Below are positions 1-10,811 of a DNA stretch of 64,000 nt, in pieces (positions within the stretch are counted from its first letter, which is position 1; each line of letters opens with the position of its first letter). The position numbers and the translations under genes are program-made. The stretch spans positions 2,976,501 through 3,040,500 of the forward strand of contig CAMRHE010000169.1 in assembly GCA_947044405.1 (NCBI GenBank), given 5' to 3'. Source of the DNA: Leptodactylus fallax. Taxonomy: Eukaryota > Chordata > Amphibia > Anura > Leptodactylidae. The notes beneath the pieces were generated by a model that worked only from the letters and a program-made list of their open reading frames with translations, had not been told where the DNA came from and made no database searches.

Positions 1-82
1 TATGATCTGCACATAAAATGACATTTTCCTTCTCTTGGTTACATAACCTTTCAGAATAAAACTTTTCAGCCTGTTCCGCAGA

Positions 83-1216
83 ATGTTTATTAGTACTAGG
101 TGGTTAAGAAGATGCCAGTCTCTACAGATTTTGGCAACTTGTTTTGTCATGTCCCTAATGCTCATGTGGGTTCAGAATGACAATGATGTTGTGAACCACA
201 TAAAGTCCTACTCTTACCGATACCTCGTCAATACTTTTGACTTTGTAAATGACAGCCTGACTATCAAACGGGATAAATCTGATGCACTAAGCTACAATTA
301 CTTGATCAGCAACAAATATAAATGTCAGAATGAAAATGTGCTCCTCCTACTCTTTGTAAAAACATCGCCTGAGAACCGAAGACGTCGAGATGCAATAAGG
401 AGGACCTGGGGTAATGAGGATTACATACGTTCCCAATACGATGCCAACATGAAGGTTATGTTTGCCCTTGGGGTAGATAAAGACCCTGCAAAACGCAGTG
501 TGCTCCAACAGCAACTTGAGAGTGAAAACAAAATCTATAAAGACTTGGTTCAACAAGACTTCTTGGACACTTTCTATAATTTAACCTTGAAGTTCCTTTT
601 GCAGTTTGGATGGGCAAATACATATTGTCCCAATGCAAAGTTTATAATGACTGCAGATGATGATGTTTTTGTTCATACACCCAATCTAGTTTCATACTTG
701 AAAGATTTGGACCGAATTGGTGTCCAGGACTTCTGGATTGGTAGAGTCCACCGTGGGTCATCTCCCATTAGGAACAAAAATAGCAAGTATTATGTGCCTC
801 ATGAAATGTATCAGTGGTCATCCTACCCGGATTATACCGCAGGGGCTGCCTATGTTGTTTCACAGGATGTGGCAGCTAAAGTGTATGAAGCCTCACAGAT
901 TTTAAATACCAGTCTCTACATAGATGATGTTTTTATGGGAATTTGTGCCAATAAAGTTGGCGTTGTACCTCAACGTCACACATTCTTTTCAGGAGAAGGA
1001 AAAGCCCCTTATCACCAATGCATATATGGCAAAATGATGACTTCCCATGGACATTTAGATGATCTCCATTACCTATGGAAGCAAGCCACAGACCCAAAAG
1101 TGAAGGAGCTGATATCTGGCTTTTGGGGTGGTGCCTATTGCAGACTAGTGAACATGATGCTTCTTTGCAGGATTCGATACAAAGATACATACCCATGTTC
1201 TGCAGCATGGTCCTAA
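83..1216 (+). CDS. B3GNT5: Lactosylceramide beta-1,3-N-acetylglucosaminyltransferase
   Basis: This 377-residue protein is a Golgi type II membrane glycosyltransferase (family GT31). It adds GlcNAc in beta-1,3 linkage to lactosylceramide, the first step of lacto/neolacto-series glycolipids. It follows the human B3GNT5 sequence, as I recall it, over its full length, and the human length is about the same. A short basic N-terminus (RWLRR) precedes a signal anchor at about residues 13-32 ([16 protein letters not shown]). Family motifs are present: RRTWGN near residue 106, the metal-binding DDDVF near 193, DYTAGAAYV near 252 and YIDDVFMG near 280. The C-terminus ends CSAAWS. The ATG follows a pyrimidine-rich stretch with AG at 53-54 and 68-69, consistent with a single coding exon spliced to upstream 5' UTR exons. 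It lies inside an intron of MCF2L2, which runs on the other strand. Confidence 0.97.
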   Translation: MFISTRWLRRCQSLQILATCFVMSLMLMWVQNDNDVVNHIKSYSYRYLVNTFDFVNDSLTIKRDKSDALSYNYLISNKYKCQNENVLLLLFVKTSPENRRRRDAIRRTWGNEDYIRSQYDANMKVMFALGVDKDPAKRSVLQQQLESENKIYKDLVQQDFLDTFYNLTLKFLLQFGWANTYCPNAKFIMTADDDVFVHTPNLVSYLKDLDRIGVQDFWIGRVHRGSSPIRNKNSKYYVPHEMYQWSSYPDYTAGAAYVVSQDVAAKVYEASQILNTSLYIDDVFMGICANKVGVVPQRHTFFSGEGKAPYHQCIYGKMMTSHGHLDDLHYLWKQATDPKVKELISGFWGGAYCRLVNMMLLCRIRYKDTYPCSAAWS

Positions 1217-1567
1217 TACTTGAATAGATGACAATTTAGCTAAAATATTGTATTTGTATGGCCAACCTTATTATTGAAGTTCCAGCTAGAACAACATTTT
1301 GTATGGTTGAGTCCCCTTCTGACAATGTCATATTCTTTATGATTTCTTTACCTTGGAGTTCATGGCTTAAAATGTATGTGATTCACAAAAGAGAAAAAAA
1401 GAGCAGGATAAGGAAATCCTACAGATTACTCTACCACACTTCTGAGGATTATCTTGATGACCATAAAAGAAATGTCTTTTTTCCTCAATTGACCTTGAAA
1501 CAGTAAATGTTAGCAATATAGTCAACATAATCTCTAATGAATTAGTGGGTGATACCTCAGATGCATC

Positions 1568-1781
1568 TAAGGCAAGGTTCGCATCTGTGTCGGTGTCTGT
1601 TGGAGGAAAAAGTTCTGCACAGAGGACTTTTTCCTCCACCCCTTTCAGCTTAAAAATGAGGTACTCCATTATAGTCAATGAGGTTGCCAGGCTCCGTGTG
1701 TAGCTGCTGTTTTAGCGATCCGCCTCTCCATCGTTGGGGGTGCCCCGATGGAGAGCCACCTCCTCGTGTGAACCTAGAGTA
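1568..1781. repeat. MITE of the 'GGTTCACA' family
   Basis: The ends are imperfect inverted repeats: AAGGCAAGGTTCGCATCTG on the left and GTGTGAACCTAGAGT on the right. The same termini recur at 14733-14990, 31659-31905, 34507-34830 and 52099-52347, so this is one dispersed non-autonomous DNA element family. The superfamily is not determined. Confidence 0.6.
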
Positions 1782-2036
1782 AACTGGAGATTAGAGGACT
1801 ATATTCGATGCCCAGCATGATTGGATACATCTAGACCAGTATTGAACAGTTTTGTTTTACTTCTTTTGAAGCTTCAGAAATGTGATAAAATGTATAAAAT
1901 ATATTGTGCATTACTAGACAACTATTGTTTACGATTAGGTTTTCTGTTCCCTTACTGACTTCAGCATGTATACTTGGGAACTGTACACAAACTAAATCTG
2001 TCAGGTTATTTTTGCAGTTCTATCCGAGAACATGAT

Positions 2037-2356
2037 CTGATGGAAAGAAACTGAGCTCTTTCATTTATAGGTTTATATGATTTGGAGCAGAATTTCTGAA
2101 TTGGAGCAGAGTAAATCCTGGCTGGACTCCTAAGAGAGACAGTGAGAGTCCTGACTACCTCGCCCAGACAAGATAATTAACTGTATGTATCAGTGTGTGT
2201 ACACAGAAAATGGTCAATCACTCTGTGTGGCTGGGATAAGCAGGGCTTCCACTGTTTCTCCTAGGAGTCCTGCCAGGGTTTACTCTGGTTCTTATTTAGA
2301 AATCATGTTCTAAATCATATAAACCTATATATTGCAGAGCTTAGCTTATCTCCCTC
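2037..2356. repeat. Palindromic MITE, family P1 (uninterrupted copy)
   Basis: Near-symmetric element. TAGGTTTATATGATTTGGAG at 2068-2087 is mirrored by AAATCATATAAACCTA at 2312-2327, and the outer arms are also complementary. A second, partial copy flanks the Tc1 element at 20360-21981, and this copy shows what that site looked like before the Tc1 insertion. Confidence 0.65.
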
Positions 2357-2908
2357 AATCACATACTACTATTAGGGCAAAGAAATTACCTGACGGTTCA
2401 CTTTTAACTGCGCTTTTACCGCACATCGTGTGGCTAAGAATATGTCACTTTGTTAGTCTTTTATACCGGAAACTGTCTTGCCTTTTTATCTATAGCTTCT
2501 ACTTTTCATCTTAATTTACACCACAAATGATTGTGCACATCTGAGCTTCTGCTAGAGATGAAGGCACTACTGCTTTGTTTGTGCTGACATGGCTTGTAAA
2601 ATGCTAAAGTATCCCACAATGTCAGAGGTCCTACAGCTCTCTGGCATTTGTTGCTGACTGCTTGATGTTTTAATATATCTCTGACTCATTATAAAGATCA
2701 CCAGATTAGTAGTTCTTAAAGTTGGCATTTGAATAGCAGCAGAGTCTACTGTATATCTATTTGTGAAACGTAACCTCTTACCTTCAGTCTGCTAAACTGT
2801 AACTTGCTCTAGCTTCTAGTTGGTTACAAAAGAGCAGTAGAACTAGAAATGCTAATATGTATAGTTGTTGGCAAATGACAATTCTTTATTTGGTAGTCAA
2901 AAAATAAA

Positions 2909-3335
2909 TGTTCTCCCTTTAATTTGTGATAAAGGTCACTGGAAGGATAGATTTACCACCAGTATGCTGCAGATTTGCTTCCATGGTAAAGATTTTAACT
3001 GTAGGTTTCTTGTATTTTTATTCACGCTGCAGAATCAAGCTGTGTTTGCAGAGATTTCATGTTCACATTTCTATTCCCTGCTGCTCCATACTACAGAACC
3101 ATAGGCACTCCATGTTTATAGGGGAGAATATCTATGAGCCTAAGGCTTTCTATGAAGTCAGAAGTATACTGATGTATAGGGCCCTATAGACTTTTATGGG
3201 TGAGGTGTTAAGGAGCTATAATAAGATTGTGTGCACCAGTCCTTAGAAGTCCATATTACAATGAAATAGTGTTGTACTGATTTTGCAGCGTCGGACCTAC
3301 CAGTTCACCTTACATAGATTGTCCTGTTATTAAAT
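2909..3335. other. Intronic sequence, no gene seen
   Basis: AT-rich non-coding sequence. The ORFs here are short and show no recognisable domain. Confidence 0.5.
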
Positions 3336-3762
3336 GATTTATCCAGGGATTGGAGCAACCAGTGGGATGGCTGGGGGAGGTGTAAAATAAAAAGCAAAAG
3401 CATACTTGCCACTCCCCTGCACTCCATTGTTTGATGCTGGTGTCTGTTGATGGTTCAGCCTCGCTGCTGGAAGTCCTGCACCTCACGTGACCACTGAAAC
3501 CTAATCAGAGTCCTCAGGAGTTCCTGGAGAAGGACCAGTGACTCCACTCATATGTCACTGGTTACTTAGTAGCCATCTCTTGGCCACTGATTGGTCTCAT
3601 GTGGTCACAGGAGCCTCAGGGCTTCTGGCAGCAAGGCACTGGCACAAGCCTGAACAGACACCTGTGGCAGACAATGGAGGGCTGGAAATGTGAGAGTATG
3701 CTTTTTAGTTTTACATCTCCCCACGGCTGCCCCAGGGGTTGCTCCAATTCCTGGACAACGCC
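3336..3762. repeat. MITE with long inverted ends
   Basis: TCCAGGGATTGGAGCAACC at 3342-3360 pairs with GGTTGCTCCAATTCCTGGA at 3738-3756. Complementarity continues inward for about 100 bases, for example GGGGGAGGTGTAAAA against TTTTACATCTCCCC. The GC-rich interior contains spurious short ORFs. Confidence 0.7.
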
Positions 3763-4880
3763 TTTGAGAGCACATGTTTCGCTGACTTTACATAATCACA
3801 TGCCAGTCTTCAGAGGCTGGCAAATGTGGGCATTCATTAAATAATACTGTACAATGAGAGGAAATGTTTCTTGTATGATAATGCTTATTTTGTTTAGATT
3901 GAGCTTTTTATATTTACAATTGGAATTTGCGTGTCAATGCGAAAGAGTAGCTTAAAATACAGCAGGTCTGTTCAAAAATACATTTTATTTTTATATTGAA
4001 ATTAATTTGCATATTTACTCTTAAAGGTATGAAGGCATACAATATAAATTGGCCTGAACTTTGAGGTAGTACTGTTCTGTACCTTTATGGTCCTTGATCT
4101 TGGTGAGAGTACCTGTGATGTGCACAATGATCTGCTTGGGGCTTCTCCTGGTATCTGGTGCAAACTTTTTTCAGCTGCTGTGACACGGAGTTTGGGAGTT
4201 TGAGATTTTTATTTTTATTTTTAATCCAAAACTGGGTGTGGATTAATAAAAAGGCTGAAATTACGCATTGAAGTTTTTTTATTTCCGTTTTTGAAGCTAA
4301 AACCAGGAGTAGATAAAGGGGAAAAAAAAGAGAATTCTGCACTTTATGGGTTTACTCCCTTTATGATCTATACCTGGCTTTGGCTTTAAAAACTGCATAG
4401 AAGAAAACCTCATCCTGGAAATGCATCCTAATGCTTCACCTTGCATAAAAAAAAGCTGTAGCAAAAGTACTGACTGTGAACACAGATTTAGGGTGCATGA
4501 AGTGATGGTTGGCCATACAGTATGGCAAAACCGTGACTCACTAACTGACACTATTTTCAGTCATGCAGTTTGTGTAGCTGAATCACATGGCATCAGTGTG
4601 TCGCCCCTGTACAAGCTGCACAGCCCAAAACCATATTCCAAAAGTGTGTTAACTCTCATGCCATGTGGCATACTACCACTCCATGTAAAGACACTCTTGA
4701 TATGGGGAAGCTAGAAACCTCTTGTAGTATATACCTTGTTGTATATCTCTAGTAATTATAAAGCATGGTGCTAAATGCTGCTCCTCTTGAAGAGTACACT
4801 GCAGTTTGTATTAGATAATATGGAGTAACTTAACCCATATTTTATTATATAGAGTACACTAAAATGTTCTCTTGAGTTGT

Positions 4881-5290
4881 TAAAGGGAGTCTACCATCTC
4901 CCCCAAGCATATTCATCTGTCTCCACCACATTACAGTGATAAGAAACATACCTTGTTTTGTGTGTCACTTTTACATATTTTGAAGAAATAACATATTTCA
5001 AGTCTTATGAGACAGTTTAGCCATGAGAGCACTGCTCTTGCTGCTCAAGTAGGATGGGTGATGTCATAGCAGTGGAAAAATCTACTCCCACTGAACAGGG
5101 TGGCGTAGGCAGGAGATGGTAGGGGTTTGAGTGGCTAGACCATAGTGTACCAAAGGTCTCATTTGCATATTGTGTCAAAGTTGTTTTGCTTCAAATGTAC
5201 AGAAGTGACATATACAACAAAGATATGTTTATCACTGTAATGTGCTCAGTGGTGCCATTTGAGGAAGGTGCTAGCCTTTCTACCAAGGGT
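4881..5290. repeat. Palindromic MITE starting TTAAAGGGAGTCTACC
   Basis: An internal arm (ACATTACAGTGATAAGAAAC, about 4929-4948) has its complement near 5222-5244, and the surrounding sequence pairs over about 60 bases. The left tip TTAAAGGGAGTC resembles the tips of the repeats at 55616 and 59518. The right end is degraded. Confidence 0.55.
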
Positions 5291-6813
5291 AAGACCATTT
5301 TATTGAATATGACCAGTGTCCTAGGTAATATGGTGTATTTAGTATGTGTGATTAGTTATTTTCCATTTTCGTTTGTTAACTCTTAATTTTGTATGTTATT
5401 TATATTAATGCCTTTTGCTGTATTTTAGATTTTTTTTTTGTTTTATTTTCTCTCCTACCATTTTCAATAAATGATTTGACTGGAAACCTGGCTTTGTAAT
5501 ATCCAACACTCAATACACAATACAATGGAAAAATAATTTTTGCATAAATCAGAGCATGTGAATATATAAAATTCTGTAATATATCAGGGGAAAGCATAGT
5601 ATCTTTCTCCCCTTCACCAGCCTGTAAATACTCTTCTCTACCTATTTGTTCTATATAAATATTCAGAAACCTCCTACATGTTCAAATAATCTGGAGTAGG
5701 CGTTGTGGGGGGAAATTGAGACATGTGCATGACATTGTGAACATTGGTAGTAGATGTACTAGAATTAAGAAGCTGGTCTCTTACTAACTTTTGCGCATCG
5801 CAGGAGGTTCATGCGCCAAAATTGAAATCTAGACCAACAAGATAGTGATGGTAAATCTGTCAGGCCAAGGTGTCCCCGGGCTGCATTGATCATGGTGGTG
5901 CATTTTTGGTGGCAAAAAAAGTGCCACTTTTGTATGTGAAAATATTAAAGTAAGTTTTTGCCCTGTGCTGTGAAAAGGGGTGGGGAAGATATATGATTGC
6001 CTCAAGCATCAGATGATCAAGCATCCAATACACTCAGCAGAGGGAAATAAAGACATCCAAAACATGTAGATTATATAAAAAAAAAGTTTCCGACTTTGGT
6101 CCCCTCTGTAATCTTTCTGGTGCACCAAAGTGCAGATGTTTGAAAGCATAAAAAGCCATCCATAAATTACCGTTCGTAGTCATAGTGGGTGGGGAGCAGC
6201 TTCAGCCTAGTCACCACTTTCCCAAAAAGTGGGTGTGGTGAAGGCAGGCAAGAGTCAAGACCTTAGGCCCTGCCAGATTTATCATCATTTACACCAGAAA
6301 TGTAGCCGGAATTTGGAGCTCATTTTGAGACAGAATATGCCTCAAAATCCATTCCAAATGTAGTCATGTGAACTTGCTCTTAGGGTTCACACAACAATAG
6401 TATACATTGGAAAAATCTGATGAGTATTTATTGATGGGTGGGCACCCAATGCCAAAACACTGGAATAATAGGGCAGGATGCTTCATTTTTTCGGATTCCC
6501 ATTGAAATTGATGGGAGGCAGAGCTGACCATGTGAACATGGCCTTACTGTGAACTGTAAAATAATTACAGTCCATAACATGAAGAAGTTTCAACAGTTTT
6601 GAAATTAGACACTGGACAGAGTCCTGTATTTCACTTTTTGGCAGAGAGTAACTACATCACCTTTCACTGCATGCTGCAAATGTTTTCTATTGTGGCTTCT
6701 TGCTTACATAAGATATTTACTGTGCAATATCACTTGTTCCTTAAACAGACCACAATGGTTAGTTTGAGCTGAAAGAAGAAAATGAAGAATCTGTGTACAG
6801 ATTATCAGCCTAC
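5291..6813. other. MCF2L2 intron, no gene seen
   Basis: Mostly AT-rich non-coding sequence. Diffuse traces of the GGTTCACA MITE family occur around 6383-6545 (TTAGGGTTCACACAACA and GTGAACATGGCCTTA). I see no conserved reading frame. Confidence 0.5.
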
Positions 6814-6902
6814 CTTTTTCTCGTGCAGAGGTTCTCCTCACTTTCACTCATCACTAGGGATCGGCTTGTTCCACCTTGACTTGCTTCATGCATGACTTCA
6901 AT
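6814..6902 (-). CDS. MCF2L2: MCF2L2 exon L (linker just before DH domain)
   Basis: An 89-nt exon bounded by CTTCTAG at its 5' side and the GTAGGC donor. It reads IEVMHEASQGG, then SESEENLCTRK, and ends with two bases of an Arg codon. It joins in frame to exon K. The acidic SEEN followed by basic residues is what I expect immediately before the DH domain of Dbl-family exchange factors. No DH exon lies at lower coordinates in this window, so the catalytic part is to the left of position 1. Exon borders and phase are seen directly. The family assignment rests on the upstream exons. Confidence 0.8.
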
Positions 6903-7466
6903 CTAGAAGAGATTGGGGATGCATGCAAATAAAAAAGTAGCAAACCTTTCTATACGTCAGATCCTGAGAGTGCTGGAGAGTCGGGATCTGCCACTATCCC
7001 AGCATTTCTGCTTTGCCATTTATAAAATGATCTGCAGTCTCCGCTCCAGGTTTGTTCGTGACAGTCTAGGAAATTTTACCAGAGCTACTTCATGGTTAAA
7101 AACAAAAAAACAAAACCATGTGGTACTGCAGTTCTTCCCTTCCTGACATGGTAGCATGGTGGCTCATTGGTTACCACCATTGCCTTGCAGGGTTGGGATC
7201 TAGAGTTTGATAAAGCAGTGGAAATCCTTGCCTAAACTAACAATGGATATGATTACTTTCTATAACTTCATATGAACCTAGCTTTAGGCTGTTGGGGTTT
7301 CAGATTACCCAGTATTTCCCTACAAATTTATCGGCAGAACAAAGACAGCCATTTCCATCAGCTTGTGTCCTACCTAAGGATCAGCAGATATTGGTTTCCT
7401 TATTTGTGGTTTCCTAGTAGGAAATAAGCCAATCATGACAGAATAAAGGAAAACATATCTTTTTAC

Positions 7467-7573
7467 CTTTATACCACCTTTTGTCTTTTTATTGTTCCGT
7501 TTTCTAGACAGATCTGCTTCTGACAGTGATTTCGGTGGTGCAGCGGGAATGTCTGGTGCTCTTCGAGTGGTGG
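7467..7573 (-). CDS. MCF2L2: MCF2L2 exon K (basic, proline-rich linker)
   Basis: A 107-nt exon with acceptor TTCATAG and donor GTAAAAAG. It completes a codon begun in exon J and ends in phase 0. It encodes ATTRRAPDIPAAPP, then KSLSEADLSRK, then the lysine-rich KKTKGGIK. The segment is low complexity and probably disordered, linking the spectrin-like region to the DH domain. It is poorly conserved against the human linker as I remember it, but the splice signals and phase fit exactly. Confidence 0.75.
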
Positions 7574-7789
7574 CTATGAAAAAAAGTGGAGTTCACATAT
7601 TACTGAGTTGTTAACTTCTCACATTTAACATTCCCCTTTCCTTATTGCCCATGTCCACAGGCTATTTCTATTCCCTTATCAAACTTGAACAATACATTAC
7701 AGAAAAGTCTGTGACGTTTCTTACAATGGCAACTGTAATGAGCATAAATGTATAGTCTTACACAGACCAAGGCCCACCATTTTGGGTTA

Positions 7790-8290
7790 AAGAAGACCTT
7801 TCACCACCTCCAACAAGCCCAGCAGTTTACTACCTTTAATAACTGCTGCTCCACTGATTGTTACAGTTGGAATTGTTTCTCTATCCCCCACCGTTCCTGA
7901 GCAATCAATGGTGTTAGTTTTGGCACCTGATATTTAGACTCTATAATGTCAGAAGGGCAGATTCCCTTGCCATTTTTAAACACATGGGGAGATTCATTAT
8001 GACTTCTACACCAATTTTCTGTCATACAAGGCATGAAAAAGTCACATAATTTTGCACAAAAACTTGCCACTGTTTCCACTTTTGTGCTGCCTTCACCATT
8101 TTCATTGACCAGGGTGTGGCAAGGGCAGGACTTACCTGCCATACCATCTCTGTGATCATTTACACCAGTTTACTGACATAAATGATCCCTAAAATCTATG
8201 TCTGCTACAAGCTGGTGCAGATTTCAGTGGGGGATGCAGGAGATATGAAGACTGGCATTTGAAACATTATAGGGTATTCCCAGAATAAGA
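7790..8290. repeat. Degraded MITE sequences
   Basis: AAAGAAGACCTTTCACCACC at 7790 matches the tip of the element at 53868-54206. A second motif near 7985-8200 (GGGGAGATTCATTATGACTT and CATTTACACCAGTTTACTGA) resembles other 'gattta' type intronic repeats at 54318 and 61840. Boundaries are approximate. Confidence 0.4.
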
Positions 8291-9560
8291 AGTTAACATG
8301 CAATTTGGTGGGGATCAGACTGCTCAGAGGCCCACCTATTAGGAGAAAGGGGGAGTTTTGTCCCCGGTTCTGAATGGAGCAGTGGTTGGGCCAGCATGCA
8401 CATTGCTTCTTTCATTTCAATAGGCGTGCCAGGGATAGCCGAAGTACAGTGTTCCCCCAAGAGAAGAGAGTTGGGCAAGTTGGATTTTAACATGGCTGAT
8501 CCATTTGCTTTGGGTAGATGCCAGTGTAGTGTAATGCACACTTGGACAAGCATGTATGTATATGGAGGGATCAATAGAACTATTTCTTGATTGAGCAATT
8601 ACAGTGATTAATATGTATAGTCAGCCTAACGTTACATTTTACAGCCTTTGGTGTCCTGCCCAGAGGCTTGCCACTTCTTTTCCTCTAGAAGAGCCACTAA
8701 ATATATGTTGTGTATCTGTCATCAGTTTACTAAATACTATCTACTTCACATATAGAGTATGACAGAGGCTCACTAAAGCACTGAACATGGAGAGACACGT
8801 AGAAATAATCGGTTGTGCATGTTTACACTATCAGTGAAAAATAAGGACAGATGTTTCTAGTAAATACAGCTGGGTGTGCACAAGGTTGGTAATATCTTGA
8901 TTTCTGTTCTAAAATTTTCCACTAACAAAATCGTGCTGCAGCAACATATATAATATACTTAAATAAACACACACACACTAGGGCTGATTTATTAATAGCG
9001 TGTTAAATTTATCACTGCACTTCTTTCTGGATGAGAAATTTGGTACAACTTTAGAACACCTCTGGCAGACTTACTTGTAGATTTTTTTTTTTTTTTTTTG
9101 CACCAAAATTTTAACCTACTGTAGTGCATCTTAAGCCATGCTCTCCTTTCCACTAACCCTGGCCACCTTATTGGCTCCTGTCAGACTATTAAAATGGACC
9201 TCATGCACAAATAGTTCAGTTTCTTCCCATTCAAACCTGCTTGGGAAAATTGAACGTGATTCTTACGGGCAACACTAGTATTTTGTCTAGTTGTCCATGC
9301 TGAGGCCCATTAGCACACTTATTTATTTGTGCTACCAATTTGTGGTAAAATTCACTCCAGAATAGTGGCGGCATGTCGCCTTGTTGGTTGTGGGTTACAG
9401 TTATTAACCATTTGTGCCATGCATGGAGCTTTGATAAAGTGAGTGTGGTTTGTTCTTTGGAAGGGGGATAGGAAATTAAGTCTACTTAACACTGACCCTG
9501 GCAAACAGTGTTGTACTGCCAGTGGGAAAGGTAAAGTGATTTTCCAAGATCAAGACTTTG
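8291..9560. other. MCF2L2 intron, no gene seen
   Basis: Non-coding intronic sequence. There is a 19-20 base T run near 9080-9099 and decayed repeat sequence around 8980-9130 (GGGCTGATTTATTAATAGCG). None of the ORFs here has protein-like features. Confidence 0.45.
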
Positions 9561-9562
9561 AT

Positions 9563-10280
9563 CTACCCTTAGAATAGGCCATCAATAATAGACAGATTAG
9601 TATACAAGTCTCTGCACCCCCCACCAATCAAAAATTTGAAGGAGCTGCAGAAGAACCTCTGCAAACACTGAAGAGGCCTTAGCACTTGCAAGACTGCCAC
9701 ACCCTCTCTCAAACCGCTTTTTGGGGGGGGGGGGGGGAAGGATGCAAATACAAATCATAGATCTGTTACAAAGCAGGTCAATAAATTAGTATACCTTTTA
9801 AGGTAAACATTGGCTATAATGAAGCCACTGTTGATAAATGTGGGCTATTGTTTCCATTGCTCTGTTCTACAACCCAAATTAAAGAGGTTTTCTGGGCTAA
9901 ACATATTGATGACCAATCCTACGGCTAAGTCAGCAGTATCACATTGGTGGAGGTCTGACACTGGGTACCCCCTCTGCATGGAATCAGCTGTTCTTAGCAG
10001 CCAATTCACAGAGAATGGAGCAGGAAGCAGACCGCTCTATTCTGTGTAAAGACTGAACTGAATCACTGCTGCTCAACTCCCATTCAAGTAAATGGGAGCT
10101 GATCTGTATTAATCTGGTTTGGTCACTACACAGAGAACAGAGCTGTCTCCTTCCTGCTCCATTTTCTGTGCATCAGTTACTGAAAACAGCTGATCAATGG
10201 GGGTGTTGTGTGTCAGATGCCCACTGATCTGATACTTATGACCTGATCTGATATTGATGCCTGGAAAATTTCATTTAACT
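9563..10280. repeat. 'Ggccatcaatatta' repeat family fragments
   Basis: GAATAGGCCATCAATAATAG near 9570 and the longer unit from about 9894 (CATATTGATGACCAATCCTA) to about 10260 (GATCTGATATTGATGCCTGG) are copies of one dispersed repeat with inverted ends. Related copies occur near 12850-13050, 22830-23010 and 55000-55320. A 17-base G run at about 9722-9738 lies between the fragments. Confidence 0.5.
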
Positions 10281-10316
10281 TGAGACTTGGTGGCCAGATT
10301 TCACATGCCATGCAAA

Positions 10317-10496
10317 AGGGGGTGTAGCTACAGGGGGTGCAGAGGTAGAAGCCACTACCAGGCCCTTGGCCTTGAGGGGGCCCAAAAGGTTCCTCTGATC
10401 CTTTAAAATATACCAATATTCTAAATGGCATAAGGTACATAGGGGCCCTATTACAAATTTTGCACTGGGGCCCAGGAACTTCAAGTTACACCTCTG
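10317..10496. mobile_element. Short non-autonomous hAT-like element
   Basis: The left end AGGGGGTGTAGCTA and right end AGTTACACCTCTG are inverted relatives of the hAT tip CAGNGGTGTAACTA. The flanks CATGCAAA (10309-10316) and CATGTAAA (10497-10504) look like an 8-bp target duplication with one mismatch, the length typical of hAT. The interior GGGGCCC...TTGCACTGGGGCCCAGG is shared with a decayed copy at 13455-13596. At 180 bp it has no coding capacity. Confidence 0.6.
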
Positions 10497-10776
10497 CATG
10501 TAAATATACAACATACCATGAAGACTGTTATATACATACATACACACACATAGCCAGAGGTGCTAGATATTTTCTAACACAAGTCACCAAGAACCAAAAA
10601 CACAAGGTTTTATGGGCAATTAATATAGTAGTAACCAAAACCCAGATATACATGTACCATCTTGTTTTAATCATTCTTAACAAAAAAAAAGTATCAAGAC
10701 CACTGCTTGAAATTTAAAGCTTTTATTGCTCTCATTCATTCTCCATTTTTCAAAAATACACTATTACAGCAAAAAA

Positions 10777-10811
10777 GTGTGTGTGTGTGTGTGTGTGTAG
10801 ATAGATAGATA
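10777..10811. repeat. (GT)n then (GATA)n microsatellite
   Basis: About 11 GT repeats followed by a short GATA/TAGA run, directly adjoining the left end of Tc1 copy 1. Confidence 0.9.

Larger units (their letters stand above)
1217..2908 (+). other. Probable B3GNT5 3' UTR and flank
   Basis: No coding sequence is convincing here. The first clear AATAAA downstream of the B3GNT5 stop is at 2903-2908, so the 3' UTR may reach that far, but it would then include two repeat elements (1568-1781 and 2037-2356). A weaker TATAAA-like signal lies near 1892. The poly(A) site cannot be fixed from sequence alone. Confidence 0.35.

Noticed and set aside
3599..3844. 81-codon ORF with tryptophan-rich protein
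   Set aside because: Lies in the right arm of a MITE (3336-3762) and runs beyond its end; no domain or splice context.
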